A stretch of 64,000 nucleotides of DNA from NCBI GenBank assembly GCA_019695185.1, contig JAIBAN010000014.1, forward strand, positions 43,351 through 107,350, written 5' to 3'. Positions 1-10,362 of this stretch are shown in pieces (positions within the stretch are counted from its first letter, which is position 1; each line of letters begins with the position of its first letter). This stretch comes from Blastocatellia bacterium. GTDB lineage: Bacteria > Acidobacteriota > Blastocatellia > Chloracidobacteriales > Chloracidobacteriaceae. A program made the position numbers and the translations under genes. Below the pieces are notes generated by a model that had not been told where the DNA came from, ran no database searches, and saw only the letters and a list, made by a program, of their open reading frames with translations.

Positions 1-2
1 GG

Positions 3-776
3 TTTCTGGACAACCGGACCCGCTGGGCTCAGGACACCGCCGCCTTTTTGCAGGCATTTGCCAGGCTGCCGGGGAAATGGGAAATCAAACTCTCAGGCGG
101 GGAACCCTTTCTGCACCCAACCCTGCTGGAAATTGTCAGCGGTCTGGCCAGGATGGGGCATTTCGTCAGTGTTGTAACCAACTTCTCAGCATCGGAAGAA
201 CGGCTGCTGGATTTCCTCCAGGCCGCCAGCCGCCAGCTTCGGGTTTTTTCCGCCAGCCTGCACCTGGAATACATTGACACTGAAGCCAAACTGGAACAAT
301 TCATGGCCAAAGGGCTATTTGTCCAAAACCAACTGCCCCCCGGAGGGTCTTTCAACGTCACCTGTGTGGCCACCCAGACAGTCCTGCCCCAACTGGCCGG
401 GTTGCAGCAACGTTTTGCCGAAGCGGGGCTTCGATTGAAGGTCCAGCCTGAAAAACAGGGGCGGGATGTGATTTCCTACACTGCGGAGGAAGCAACTCAA
501 TTGACGATGCTCGGCGGCCATAATGGCTTGGGTACGATTTCCCATCATTTCGCCAACCGGCCCTGCTGGGCCGGGGCCAAATCTTTCACCCTGGATGACC
601 TGGGAAATGCCTGGCGCTGCTATCCGGCCCGCCGGTATCGGGCCCAATATCTGGGCAATTTTTTGACTGATTCCTTTCAACTTGCCCAAGGTCCCTCCCC
701 CTGCCTGTATCAATATTGCAATTGCACCGTTCCCATTGAGCGGAACATGATGCCCCGCCACCGGGCTGAGGATTGA
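3..776 (+). CDS. Radical SAM protein, C-terminal part (cut by window edge)
   Basis: The frame is open from the left edge, so the gene starts outside the window and an internal TTG at 48 is not a real start. The visible part begins with the segment KLSGGEPFLHP, the SAM-binding GGEP motif of radical SAM enzymes; the CxxxCxxC cluster that should precede it lies off the edge. After the barrel remainder come Cys residues near the end (RPCWAG, WRCYP, CLYQYCNC), which resemble an auxiliary SPASM-like iron-sulfur region. Substrate unknown. The next gene follows after 37 bp in the same direction. Family is secure from the motif; function is not. Confidence 0.75.
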   Translation, partial: FLDNRTRWAQDTAAFLQAFARLPGKWEIKLSGGEPFLHPTLLEIVSGLARMGHFVSVVTNFSASEERLLDFLQAASRQLRVFSASLHLEYIDTEAKLEQFMAKGLFVQNQLPPGGSFNVTCVATQTVLPQLAGLQQRFAEAGLRLKVQPEKQGRDVISYTAEEATQLTMLGGHNGLGTISHHFANRPCWAGAKSFTLDDLGNAWRCYPARRYRAQYLGNFLTDSFQLAQGPSPCLYQYCNCTVPIERNMMPRHRAED

Positions 777-813
777 GGTCCGGGCAGGCGCACAAGCAAC
801 CAAGGATGACCTT

Positions 814-1341
814 ATGCGATACACGACTTTTCGAAATTTAGCTATTGTGACCGGTCTGGCTCTCGTCATGGGAAGCTGTGGGGCCTGTTTTTATCTTTTT
901 AATCGGAGCGAGAGCAAAAACCCGCCGCCAACCAGTACCCCGGTGGCGCAATCGGGGACCAGTTCCAGTTCCTCCTCCAGTTCTTCCTCCAGTTCCACCC
1001 CTCAATCATTTTCAGGCGGAACCTCCGGACTGACGGTCGGAGCAGATGGCCTGCGCCCAATGGACAAACAGATTTTGGAATTTTTGGCCAAGCCCGGTTC
1101 CGGTGATAAGGTCAAAGATGCCTTTCCCCGTGAAAGGTATAAAGTGAGTATCTATCGGGATGGCAGCGACCCTAATTGGTCCCGGATTAAGATTGATTAC
1201 AACCGGAATGAAAAATGGGACGAAAAATGGACCCTTGAAGCCGGACAGCCCGCCAAACGGCAGGTCGCTTCCAAAGATGATGAGCAATATGATGTGGAGT
1301 ATCGCTGGCGGGGAGGGAAGTGGGAGCCAAAAACCAAGTAA
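814..1341 (+). CDS. Putative lipoprotein with Ser-rich linker, function unknown
   Basis: 175 aa. An N-terminal hydrophobic segment ends in a lipobox-like MGSC around residue 22, so it is probably lipidated and periplasmic or outer-membrane facing. A run of about a dozen Ser residues (roughly 49-60) forms a linker to a C-terminal domain of about 90 aa rich in Lys, Asp and Trp (WSRIKIDYNRNEKWDEKW, then EYRWRGGKWEP). I do not recognise the domain. It lies 37 bp after the radical SAM gene and could be co-transcribed with it. The gene ends 10 bp before a paired heptamer array. Confidence 0.6.
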   Translation: MRYTTFRNLAIVTGLALVMGSCGACFYLFNRSESKNPPPTSTPVAQSGTSSSSSSSSSSSSTPQSFSGGTSGLTVGADGLRPMDKQILEFLAKPGSGDKVKDAFPRERYKVSIYRDGSDPNWSRIKIDYNRNEKWDEKWTLEAGQPAKRQVASKDDEQYDVEYRWRGGKWEPKTK

Positions 1342-1350
1342 AAAGCGGCT

Positions 1351-1415
1351 GGTAAATGGTAAATGGTTTGAATCACCTCGAAACCGCCATTTACCATTTA
1401 CCATTTACCATTTAC
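1351..1415. repeat. Paired heptamer array, word GGTAAAT / ATTTACC
   Basis: GGTAAATGGTAAATGGT at 1351-1367 is followed after about 20 bp by about four copies of the reverse-complement heptamer ending at 1415. The arms can form a hairpin between two convergent genes. The TAA stop of the minus-strand glycosyltransferase (1412-1414) lies inside the right arm. Confidence 0.85.
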
Positions 1416-2584
1416 AAACTGATGATTTCGGGTTCAGCCGGAGCTGGTTTAATCAGTGACGAAATCTCTTGGACAATACGCTGGGTGGCATCGGGCCGGC
1501 CCAGTCCGGCAGCCGCCTGTTTCATGGCAATATATTCATCAGGTGAGGCCAGCAGACGCTGCAAAATCGGCACAATATCGTTGACGCGGCGGAGCATGAT
1601 GCCTGCCTGATGTTCTTCCAGCAGGTCACCGGTTCCGGCTTCCTGCGGCATGGGCGGGGTGATTCCATCCGCAATAATCGGCAGGTGCGAAGCCAGTGCC
1701 TCAAAGGTCGTCAGCCCCCCCAGTTTTGAAACCATCAGGCTGGAAGCACTCATCAACTGGTCCATCCGGTCAGTATATCCAATGACTTTGACCGGGAATT
1801 TGGACCGTTTGGCCACCTGTTGGGCGTCCTTCTCAAGCTGCTGGTTGCGACCAGCCAGAAAAATCAATTGCAGGTCCAGGTCGGCTTCGACCAGTGAGGA
1901 GTAAATTTTGGGGATATTGCCTCCCCCCACCCAACCGGCATTGACAAACAGGGTGAATTTTTCCGGGTCCAGCCCCAGTTCCAGTCGGGCAATCGCCGGG
2001 TCCCGTTCGCTGACATCCTGGAACTTGGGATGAATCGGCATTCCGCAAATGCGGATTTGATCTTCAGAAATGCCAAGCGAAAGCATTTCCTCTTTGGCTT
2101 TCTGGTGCGCCACAATGTAGAGGTTCACCTGGTCCCCACGCCAACCGCTCCATGAATTGCCGCACGGGTCGGTCACCACTGTCACCAACGGGATTTTACC
2201 GGTCAGTTTCAGTTCTTCCAAAATCCGCCCGATACAATATTGAATCATTGGGTGGACCGAAACGATGACGTTGGGGCAATGCCGGTCAATCAGTTGGGTA
2301 AAATATTTGTTGGCGTGTTTATAAACAATTGGCCAGCGGTCGGGATGAAACCGGTTGATGAACCAGTGATAGTGACGAACATACTTTTGTTGGTTTTTCA
2401 GCAGAAAATTATACAAACCGGCCATGCGGCGGGTCAGAGAATGGCTTTCTTCCAAAGCATGGGCAATGTGGACCAACGAGGCCACTCCACCAGCCACCTT
2501 TCCCACGCCTGCTTCGATGGCGCGGGCGGCACTGGTATGACCTCCGCCGGTATCCGAGGTCAGAATCAAAATTTTATTTGGCAC
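1412..2584 (-). CDS. MGDG-synthase/UgtP-like glycosyltransferase (GT28)
   Basis: 390 aa. The N-terminus carries SDTGGGHTSAARAIE, the glycine-rich acceptor-side loop of the MGDG synthase / processive diacylglycerol glucosyltransferase family. The C-terminal half has the nucleotide-sugar-binding region (VIGYTDRMDQLMSASSLMVSKLGGLTTFEAL). These enzymes transfer a hexose from UDP-sugar to diacylglycerol at the inner face of the cytoplasmic membrane. A membrane-lipid role is therefore likely; the exact sugar is not visible. The start is GTG, with AGGAG about 12 nt upstream. The stop codon lies inside a repeat array. Confidence 0.85.
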   Translation of the reverse strand: MPNKILILTSDTGGGHTSAARAIEAGVGKVAGGVASLVHIAHALEESHSLTRRMAGLYNFLLKNQQKYVRHYHWFINRFHPDRWPIVYKHANKYFTQLIDRHCPNVIVSVHPMIQYCIGRILEELKLTGKIPLVTVVTDPCGNSWSGWRGDQVNLYIVAHQKAKEEMLSLGISEDQIRICGMPIHPKFQDVSERDPAIARLELGLDPEKFTLFVNAGWVGGGNIPKIYSSLVEADLDLQLIFLAGRNQQLEKDAQQVAKRSKFPVKVIGYTDRMDQLMSASSLMVSKLGGLTTFEALASHLPIIADGITPPMPQEAGTGDLLEEHQAGIMLRRVNDIVPILQRLLASPDEYIAMKQAAAGLGRPDATQRIVQEISSLIKPAPAEPEIISL

Positions 2585-2661
2585 AGTATGAAGATTCTCC
2601 TGAAAAGAAGTCGGAGGATGAGGACAGGCAACTATACGAAACCCTTTGGAAAAAACAAAGC

Positions 2662-2706
2662 AAAACAGGAAAAACTAGCGCTTGGGGATCAGGCTTTCCT
2701 GTTTTT
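2662..2706 (-). terminator. Hairpin terminator after the FkbM methyltransferase
   Basis: AAAACAGGAAA (2662-2672) and TTTCCTGTTTT (2695-2705) are perfect complements around a 22-nt loop. The hairpin starts at the stop of the minus-strand gene, and on the minus strand a T-rich tract follows. Confidence 0.6.
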
Positions 2707-3618
2707 TCACAACCAAACCCCTTGGACTTCAAATTTTGGTGCGGTGCCCACCCGCTTTTGCAAGGTTTCGAAGTCTTTGACATAAACCGTGTTGCCCAGG
2801 GAAGGGTTCTTTCCCGGAAGCTCGACCAGGGTGCGGGACCAGGGTTGATAGGTACATGGGCGAAAACCGCGACCACAGAGGTTCCGATGCAGAGCTTCTT
2901 CATCAAAACCATACCGGCCTCCGCTGCCGTTCAACTCCATAATCAAAGCCAACAGTTTGGGATGCGCCAAAGTTTCTGCGGCCCCCCGTATCACCTCGGT
3001 TTCAAATCCTTCAACGTCAATTTTGATGAGCGTTGGCCCTTCGCCTCCTAAAACAACGTCAAGTGCTTGAATATCCACCTGGATGGTTTTCAGACTTGTA
3101 TCAGATTCGGGAATCACGTGGTTGACCGTATCCAGTTCCGCCGAAAACCGGAGGGTTCCAGGCTCCCCCCCGATTCCCAGATTGCAGGTCTGAACCCGGT
3201 TTTCCAAATGGTTCAATCGGATATTGTCAACCAGATGGGCAAAGGTTGAGGGCACCGGTTCCACTGCAACACACCGGGTCCCGACAGCTCCGGCGGCCAA
3301 AACGGAGTAGGTCCCCACATTTGCCCCAATATCCACGAACAGGTCTTCAGGGCGCAACGCATGCAAAACCAGGCTCATGTCCTCAAATTCGTGCAACCCG
3401 GCATAAATATTCCCGGTGGCCCCGGCCATGCCCGGTTGCACCAACAGGCGGGTCTGATTGACAAAAGGAACCACGGCTCCGCCAGGAAGCAGACGGCTCC
3501 CGATTTGCCAACCAAAATAGCGGCGCAGGGCCCTGCCTTTTTGTGACTGGTTCAGCGGCGCATTCAGAATATAGGACAACGTTCCAAACAATTGCCGGGC
3601 TTTGCCAAAGAAACTCAT
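2707..3618 (-). CDS. FkbM family SAM-dependent methyltransferase
   Basis: 303 aa. Contains the SAM-binding motif FVDIGANVGTYSVLAA and the hallmark IKIDVEGFETEV, both diagnostic of the FkbM methyltransferase fold. Members typically O-methylate sugars or lipids of surface polysaccharides and antibiotics; the substrate cannot be read here. The start ATG overlaps the stop of the upstream RidA gene by 4 nt (ATGA), so the two are translationally coupled. A hairpin terminator follows. Confidence 0.85.
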   Translation of the reverse strand: MSFFGKARQLFGTLSYILNAPLNQSQKGRALRRYFGWQIGSRLLPGGAVVPFVNQTRLLVQPGMAGATGNIYAGLHEFEDMSLVLHALRPEDLFVDIGANVGTYSVLAAGAVGTRCVAVEPVPSTFAHLVDNIRLNHLENRVQTCNLGIGGEPGTLRFSAELDTVNHVIPESDTSLKTIQVDIQALDVVLGGEGPTLIKIDVEGFETEVIRGAAETLAHPKLLALIMELNGSGGRYGFDEEALHRNLCGRGFRPCTYQPWSRTLVELPGKNPSLGNTVYVKDFETLQKRVGTAPKFEVQGVWL

Positions 3619-3998
3619 GGTTTGTAGGCTACAACCTCGATTTCCACCCGAACGTCACGAGGCAGACGGGCCACTTCAACCGTGGAACGGGCCGGCGGGT
3701 TCTGGCTGAAAAACCGGCCATAGACTTCATTCATGGCCTGGAATTCCCCCATATCTTTCAGAAAAACTGTCGTTTTAACCACATTGGCAAGCGTGCAACC
3801 GGCGGCTTCCAAAACGGCGGTGAGGTTGTTGAGCACCTGCTCGGTCTGAACGGCAATGTCCCCTGCGACAATCTGCATGGTCGCAGGGTCGAGGGCAATT
3901 TGACCGGCGGTGAACAGAAAGGGACCAGCCTGCACGGCCTGGACATAAGGGCCGATTGCCTGGGGGGCGTTTTCACTGTGGATGGTTGTGCGTGACAT
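3615..3998 (-). CDS. ridA: RidA family enamine/imine deaminase
   Basis: 127 aa from the ATG at 3998, giving MSRTTIHSENAPQAIGPYVQA. The frame remains open upstream to 4082, but that stretch is translated repeat DNA and is rejected as coding. The segments QAIGPYVQAV, FTAGQIALDP, KTTVFLKDM and the C-terminal Arg in ARSTVEVARLPRD are typical of the YjgF/YER057c/UK114 family. RidA hydrolyses reactive enamine/imine intermediates such as 2-aminoacrylate in the cytoplasm. It overlaps fkbM by 4 nt. Confidence 0.88.
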   Translation of the reverse strand: MSRTTIHSENAPQAIGPYVQAVQAGPFLFTAGQIALDPATMQIVAGDIAVQTEQVLNNLTAVLEAAGCTLANVVKTTVFLKDMGEFQAMNEVYGRFFSQNPPARSTVEVARLPRDVRVEIEVVAYKP

Positions 3999-4011
3999 AT
4001 TTCTTCCGTTT

Positions 4012-4112
4012 GGAGTTCCGCCTTGAGGCGGCTGTTTCGGAGTTCCGCCTGAGGCGGCTTCTTGAAAAAATGCTGAACTCACACAAAATTCAGCCCCCTC
4101 AAGGCGGAACTC
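4012..4112. repeat. Intergenic repeat with GGCGG hairpins, two direct copies and one inverted
   Basis: GGAGTTCCGCCTTGAGGCGG at 4012 recurs slightly changed at 4039 and in inverted orientation at about 4091-4112 (CTCAAGGCGGAACTCT). Each copy holds its own small palindrome CCGCC-TTGA-GGCGG. It fills the gap between pyrG and ridA. The unit is longer than the heptamer words elsewhere. Confidence 0.75.
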
Positions 4113-4117
4113 TAAAC

Positions 4118-5818
<1,701 letters not shown>

Positions 5819-5995
5819 TCAAGCCTCCGAAACAGCGTCCAGCTCCAGTTCGGCTGCTGTAACCCAAACTATCGGCTGTCGGCTAAAAAATTATGCAACG
5901 TTTTTTGAATTCGAGCGTCTTAAAATTCCAAGAACCCGGTTCAGATTCCTGAACTTGTCAAACCATCAAAAAAACAAGCAAATAAAGTCGTGAAT

Positions 5996-6172
5996 ATGAA
6001 AGATCGTGTTATTTTGCGGGATGAAACCGCTGTTCTCGTCGAATCGCTCTTGGCCTCTTTACAATCCTGTTCCGATTTGGAAATTCGCAAAGAGCTCTCA
6101 CAAAAACTTGTTCAAACCCTCGAAGAGCTGGAATCGCTTATCGAAAAAACCGCTCCCATGCTCGTCCACTGA
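5996..6172 (+). CDS. Small helical protein, unknown function
   Basis: 58 aa from the ATG at 5996; a GTG two codons upstream is the alternative start. The sequence is almost wholly amphipathic helix (ETAVLVESLLASLQSC, then SQKLVQTLEELESLIEKT), suggesting a small coiled coil. It is divergent from pyrG. A heptamer array begins 3 bp after its stop. No family recognised. Coding status rests on an intact frame and sensible composition. Confidence 0.45.
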   Translation: MKDRVILRDETAVLVESLLASLQSCSDLEIRKELSQKLVQTLEELESLIEKTAPMLVH

Positions 6173-6174
6173 AA

Positions 6175-6269
6175 AATTGAGAATTGAGAATCGTCACATG
6201 AGGTTTCCAACTGTTTTCTGTCAGCCGTCGGAATTCAAATCAGGTTCTCAATTCTCAATTCTCAATTCT
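6175..6269. repeat. Paired heptamer array, word AATTGAG
   Basis: AATTGAGAATTGAGAAT at 6175-6191 and the inverse TTCTCAATTCTCAATTC through 6269 flank a 53-bp spacer. The right arm encodes the last residues (RIEN) and the TGA stop of kdsB on the minus strand. The same word recurs at 42565 and 60687. Confidence 0.85.
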
Positions 6270-7055
6270 TAACAGATTTCGCACCTTTTCCGCGTCTTCA
6301 GGAGTGTCCACTCCCGGTGCGGAATGTTCCACCGGTACAACCTTAATCCGGTGGCCATAATACAATGCCCGCAATTGTTCCAACGATTCCATTTTTTCCA
6401 GCGGAACCGGTGGCAACTGCGCCAGTTTCAAAAGCAGTTCCCGCCGATATACATACAGCCCGGTATGTTTGAACCATAACGGAACCTGCTGTGGCTGCCA
6501 CTCCGCCAATGATTGGGGGTCACGTACAAAGGGAATCACCGAACGGGAGAAATACAAGGCAAACCCTGCCTGGTCGCACACCACTTTGACAATATTGGGA
6601 TTGGCCGCCATTTCCGCTGCCGGAAGCGGCTCGCAGGTAGTGGACATTTCCACCGCCGGATTTTCCAATAACGGAGCAATCGCCGCATCAATCGTGGATG
6701 GAGCAATGAGCGGCTCGTCGCCTTGCAGGTTGACAATAATTTCCTCGGAAAGCCGGGCGGCAACCTCAGCCAGCCTATCGGTTCCGGTCGCATGGTTGGG
6801 GTCGGTCAACACCACTTCGCCGCCAAAATTCCGAACTGCTTTGACAATACGGTCGTCGTCCGTGGCCACAATCACCCGCTGCACATGCGTCGCCTGCCGG
6901 GCGCGCTCATACACCCTGTGAATCATGGTTTGGCCGCACAAATCCACCAGCGGCTTGCCGGGAAAACGACTGGACGCATACCGGGCCGGAATCAGTGCGA
7001 CAACAGCAGGTTTTGCAAGGGTTTTGATTGTGAGGTGAGTATCCGTGTGTTCCAC
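6255..7055 (-). CDS. kdsB: 3-deoxy-manno-octulosonate cytidylyltransferase
   Basis: 266 aa. After a short N-terminal extension come VALIPARYASSRFPGKPL (nucleotide-binding loop), VATDDDRI, NLQGDEPLI and HTGLYVYRRELLL, all typical of KdsB. It activates KDO as CMP-KDO for lipid A-core assembly, which indicates an LPS-bearing outer membrane. The GTG at 7055 gives about 18 residues more than usual homologues, so translation may start further in. The C-terminal RIEN and stop are encoded by an intergenic array, so the natural end may have been replaced by repeat insertion. Confidence 0.93.
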   Translation of the reverse strand: MEHTDTHLTIKTLAKPAVVALIPARYASSRFPGKPLVDLCGQTMIHRVYERARQATHVQRVIVATDDDRIVKAVRNFGGEVVLTDPNHATGTDRLAEVAARLSEEIIVNLQGDEPLIAPSTIDAAIAPLLENPAVEMSTTCEPLPAAEMAANPNIVKVVCDQAGFALYFSRSVIPFVRDPQSLAEWQPQQVPLWFKHTGLYVYRRELLLKLAQLPPVPLEKMESLEQLRALYYGHRIKVVPVEHSAPGVDTPEDAEKVRNLLRIEN

Positions 7056-7199
7056 GGGGTTACACCTTAGCCCAGCTTCTGTCAGAAAAGCAACAGTCAG
7101 CCAATCACAAAGCAGGGCTTCCCCAACCAGTCACAAACCCGTATACTTGATCCCCCTTTCTGATTTTCGCCCAGAATATCCCCACAAGGAGCCTCTTCC

Positions 7200-8168
7200 A
7201 TGAACCCGTTTCGGCGTCCTGGCGGTTTTTTTGAAATTGCACCCTATAGCGAAATTTTTGACGGCAGCCCGCTTGGGCAGGAGCGTTCGCGGCTGTGGAG
7301 GACCTATTTGCATGACGGACGTGGCTTTCTGGAGGTGCTCCATCTGTGGGCTGAATATCCTGCCTTTCGGGCCTTGGTTGAGCAAACCCGTTTGCCCAAT
7401 CGCTTACAATCCATTTCCGGTGCCTGGCGGATTTGGGCAGCCCAAGCGCCAACCGAAGCCAGTGCCTTCATCAACGCCCAATCAAGTCACGTCTGGTCAA
7501 CACTGGAGGCAACCGCCAAAACCACATTCCTGGCATTGACCCACGCCACTGCCAATGTCGGGTTGCTTGCGGAAGTTCAGACCATGACCCAGATTCGTGG
7601 AAACCTGATGGGTTCCGGCGCTCCGTTCCGGATGTATTGCCTGCTTGATACAGGTGCTCCGGCAGCAATCCAGAAAGTTTTCGGCAAATCCAGCAAAATC
7701 TGGAATTATTTTTACGAGCCCAATCACCCAATTTGCTATCGCCAGTCCCATACGGCTCCGGCCCTGGAAATATCCACCAGAGAGCAATCCACTAGCCTCA
7801 AGCGCCAGGACGGCACCATCCGGGGCTGGGAAGCCGACCTGTTGATTGATTACCGGGATGCGGCCTTTGCCCATATTTCACCGGATAATTTTGACATTAC
7901 CGCCCTTTCGGGCAGCCAGGGGCATTACGATTTGCATGCTCAACGTTTTGGCGGCACCATCCCCGGCCTGATTCAATTCCGCCCGCTCCTTGGACTGACG
8001 CAACCGTCCATCGGCGCGACCGAAGAGGAATTCAACACCTTCAATGACAGCGGACTCAACATCCTCCCCGAAGCAATTCAGGAAGGGGAACCGCCGCCAA
8101 TGCTGACAACGCTGCCATTGCGTGACCAGACCGAACCACCCACCGATATCTTGGACATCATCGAGTAA
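7200..8168 (+). CDS. Hypothetical protein, 322 aa
   Basis: It has a clear ribosome-binding site (AAGGAG) 8 nt before the ATG. No signal peptide or membrane segment is seen, so it is probably cytoplasmic. The middle is rich in Ala, Thr and Ser (THATANVGLLAEVQTMTQ), followed by a mixed region (FYEPNHPICYRQ; WEADLLIDYRDAAF; GSQGHYDLHAQRFGG). The C-terminus is acidic and Pro-rich (EGEPPPMLTTLPLRDQ). I recognise no family. It is closed by a shared bidirectional terminator. Confidence 0.7.
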   Translation: MNPFRRPGGFFEIAPYSEIFDGSPLGQERSRLWRTYLHDGRGFLEVLHLWAEYPAFRALVEQTRLPNRLQSISGAWRIWAAQAPTEASAFINAQSSHVWSTLEATAKTTFLALTHATANVGLLAEVQTMTQIRGNLMGSGAPFRMYCLLDTGAPAAIQKVFGKSSKIWNYFYEPNHPICYRQSHTAPALEISTREQSTSLKRQDGTIRGWEADLLIDYRDAAFAHISPDNFDITALSGSQGHYDLHAQRFGGTIPGLIQFRPLLGLTQPSIGATEEEFNTFNDSGLNILPEAIQEGEPPPMLTTLPLRDQTEPPTDILDIIE

Positions 8169-8192
8169 CGCTCCTTGTGGCGAAATAAAACA

Positions 8193-8225
8193 AAAACGGC
8201 GCGGGAAGAATCTCCCACGCCGTTT
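8193..8225. terminator. Bidirectional intrinsic terminator
   Basis: AAACGGCGCGGGA, a short loop and TCCCACGCCGTTT form a stem of about 12 bp with A-rich and T-rich flanks. It sits between two convergent genes and can serve both. Confidence 0.75.
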
Positions 8226-8307
8226 CAGTTCTCTCACACAGGTTTATTAGTTTTGAATCACAAGAAGCAAAGGACCTTTGAACAGATTTGCCAGCCATTG
8301 GCTTGGT

Positions 8308-8898
8308 TCAGTAGCGGCGACGCCAGGGACCGTTTTGGTTGTTGCCATTGTTGGTATTGCGGCCATACCGGTCATCATAGCGGCCATTCCGGTTATACCG
8401 GTCATCGTTGCGGCCATTGCGGTCATAGCGGTCATCATAACGGCCATTGCGGTCATAGCGGTCATCGTAACGGCCATTGCGGCCATAGGCATTGCCATTG
8501 TTGCAACTGTCGTCACGGTAATACCCCCACTCGCGGGCATAGCTGTAATAGTTGGCATACCCATTTTGGTAACCGTCACGATAGGCATCACGAAAGCCTT
8601 TTTTGTAGTTGTCATCGTGAACCCAAGCCGGTTGGAAACCAACCAGACCATATTCATAAGCCTGGGTACGATAATTGGAGCGCAGTCCTTGAACACCGTC
8701 TTTGACGCCGTGTTTGAGGCCCATGTCGTAGCCGGTTTGGCGGCCTTGTTGACGAACCCAATCTTCGGTCGGACGGCCATAGCGCGTATCGTTAAAAATT
8801 TGGGCCGAGGCCGGAGTGGAAGTAAAGAAGATAAATCCCATCATAAACACGCCGCCGAGCAATGCGGTCATCCCCAGTTTTTGCAGTGTGCTTTTCAT
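8308..8898 (-). CDS. Secreted Asn/Gly/Arg/Tyr/Asp repeat protein
   Basis: 196 aa from the ATG at 8898, which has GGAGG upstream; a longer frame to 8913 is rejected. A signal peptide (MALLGG-type hydrophobic stretch ending TPASAQ) is followed by a domain with repeated charged/aromatic pairs (GYDMGLKHGVKDGVQG, KKGFRDAYRDGYQNGYANYY). The C-terminal tail has about four copies of the decapeptide NGRYDDRYDR and ends GPWRRRY. Export is confident. The low-complexity tail suggests a disordered surface or periplasmic protein; function unknown. Confidence 0.72.
   Translation of the reverse strand: MKSTLQKLGMTALLGGVFMMGFIFFTSTPASAQIFNDTRYGRPTEDWVRQQGRQTGYDMGLKHGVKDGVQGLRSNYRTQAYEYGLVGFQPAWVHDDNYKKGFRDAYRDGYQNGYANYYSYAREWGYYRDDSCNNGNAYGRNGRYDDRYDRNGRYDDRYDRNGRNDDRYNRNGRYDDRYGRNTNNGNNQNGPWRRRY
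8360..8490 (-). repeat. 30-bp coding tandem repeat
   Basis: About four copies of a 30-bp unit encode NGRYDDRYDR in the C-terminal tail of the secreted protein. The copies are near identical, so copy number may vary between strains. Confidence 0.8.
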
Positions 8899-9066
8899 AT
8901 TTGTCGCCTCCAAAAAAATTGTGAAGTTAATAGGACCGCGAGTTGGCTGCGGTGTGTTCCGTTGTTACGCACAATGCTAGTACAAACACTGTGCCAAAGG
9001 GTGTCAAGGCTCTGATTAAAAATGCTAAACAGTTGAAATAAAGGATTTTATACAAAACCATCGGCA

Positions 9067-9152
9067 TTCAGCGAAGAGATTTTGGTTTGTCACTGTGGTT
9101 GCCCACAAACCAAAGGGTAGACCCACACAAACCAAATGGTGTAGTTTTCCGC
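9067..9152. repeat. Short motif repeats upstream of mqnC
   Basis: ACAAACCAAA occurs twice in direct orientation (about 9105 and 9128), with an inverted TTTTGGTTTGT at about 9079. This could form a small hairpin in the 5' region of mqnC. The rest of the 290-bp gap shows nothing I can name. Confidence 0.4.
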
Positions 9153-9189
9153 CTTCCCCAAACACTTTGTCAGGAAAGTTTGAAGTTGT

Positions 9190-10278
9190 ATGTCTGAAAC
9201 AAGCCAAATGCTGGAAAATATTTTAGCGGGCGCACATCCCGGCCACGAAACATGGTCACAGTTGCTGCACCAGGCTCCGCTGGCCGAACTGCTGGCAGCA
9301 GCGGACCGCTTTCGCGCCCGATTACATCCGGACCAGGTGGTCACCTATGTCATTGACCGGAATGTCAATTACTCAAACGTCTGCACCTCGGTTTGCACCT
9401 TTTGCGCCTTTTACCGCCCGCCCGGTCATGAAGAAGGGTACGTCAACAGCTTCGAAACCATGTATCAAAAAGTCGAGGAAATGATTGAACTCGGCGGCAG
9501 CGGAGTCTTGATGCAAGGCGGTCTGCATCCGGATTTGCCATTGGAATGGTACGAAGACCTGTTACGGGAACTGAAAACCCGTTACGGTATTCATCTGCAC
9601 TGTTTTTCCCCACCGGAGATTCTGAATTTCGCCCGGATTTCCAATCTTTCCTACGAACAGGTGCTTACCCGCCTGAAAGCTGCCGGACTGGATTCCATTC
9701 CGGGCGGAGGCGGGGAAATTCTGGTGGACGAAATCCGCAAACGCCGCCGGACCCAATGCACCGGCCAGGAATGGCTCGATGTGATGGAAGCCGCTCACAA
9801 TCTGCACATCCCGACCACGGCCACGATGATGTATGGCATGGGCGAAACCGAAGCCCATCGCTGGGAACACTTGCGGATGCTGCGTGAGTTGCAGTCCCGC
9901 ACCAATGGATTTATTTCCTTCATCCCCTGGACGCTCCAACCGGATTTTGTGCCGATTGGAAAGGTGTTTCCGGACCGACTGTCACCCGAAGAGTATTTGC
10001 GTTGGTTTGCCCTCTCGCGGCTTTATCTGGACAATATTCCGAATATGCAGGTTTCCTGGCTGACCCAGGGGTTTGACGTGGCCCGGCAGGCACTTCACGG
10101 CGGAGCCAACGACATGGGCAGCATCATGATTGAGGAAAATGTGGTATCGGCTGCCGGAGCCAAATATAAGGCGACCGAAGACACCTTGTTGGGCGTCATC
10201 CGGGCCGAGGGATTTATTCCGTGCAAACGGAACGCAGCCTACCGCCGCATTGAACAACCGGAACTGGTTGCTGTGTAG
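9190..10278 (+). CDS. mqnC: Cyclic dehypoxanthinyl futalosine synthase
   Basis: 362 aa. A radical SAM enzyme with the cluster motif [15 protein letters not shown], preceded by the family signature [15 protein letters not shown]. It also has the family segments [16 protein letters not shown] and [15 protein letters not shown]. It cyclises dehypoxanthine futalosine in the futalosine (mqn) route to menaquinone, so the host probably uses menaquinone as its quinone, a suitable donor for the multiheme cytochromes at 52-61 kb. AGGAAA lies upstream of the ATG. No other mqn gene is in the window. Confidence 0.95.
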   Translation: MSETSQMLENILAGAHPGHETWSQLLHQAPLAELLAAADRFRARLHPDQVVTYVIDRNVNYSNVCTSVCTFCAFYRPPGHEEGYVNSFETMYQKVEEMIELGGSGVLMQGGLHPDLPLEWYEDLLRELKTRYGIHLHCFSPPEILNFARISNLSYEQVLTRLKAAGLDSIPGGGGEILVDEIRKRRRTQCTGQEWLDVMEAAHNLHIPTTATMMYGMGETEAHRWEHLRMLRELQSRTNGFISFIPWTLQPDFVPIGKVFPDRLSPEEYLRWFALSRLYLDNIPNMQVSWLTQGFDVARQALHGGANDMGSIMIEENVVSAAGAKYKATEDTLLGVIRAEGFIPCKRNAAYRRIEQPELVAV

Positions 10279-10362
10279 TTTTTCCACAAAGAACCAAAAG
10301 AGCCACGAAGAAGAAAAAGCAGAGTTTCTTGGTGGTTCTTTTGTTTTTCGGTGGATAAAAAC
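10279..10362. repeat. Degenerate inverted repeat of CCACRAAG-type words
   Basis: CCACAAAGAACCAAAAGAGCC at 10285 and the imperfect inverse TTCTTGGTGGTTCTTTTG near 10327 could pair across a purine-rich spacer just after mqnC. It looks like a decayed member of the paired-array class. Confidence 0.45.

Noticed and set aside
3999..4082. 28-residue N-terminal extension of RidA
   Set aside because: It is translated repeat sequence; RidA proteins start at the MSRTT position.
8278..9015. Long plus-strand reading frame rich in Ile, Ala and Val opposite the repeat protein
   Set aside because: It is the antisense of the NGRYDD repeats; the minus-strand gene has a signal peptide and a good ribosome-binding site.
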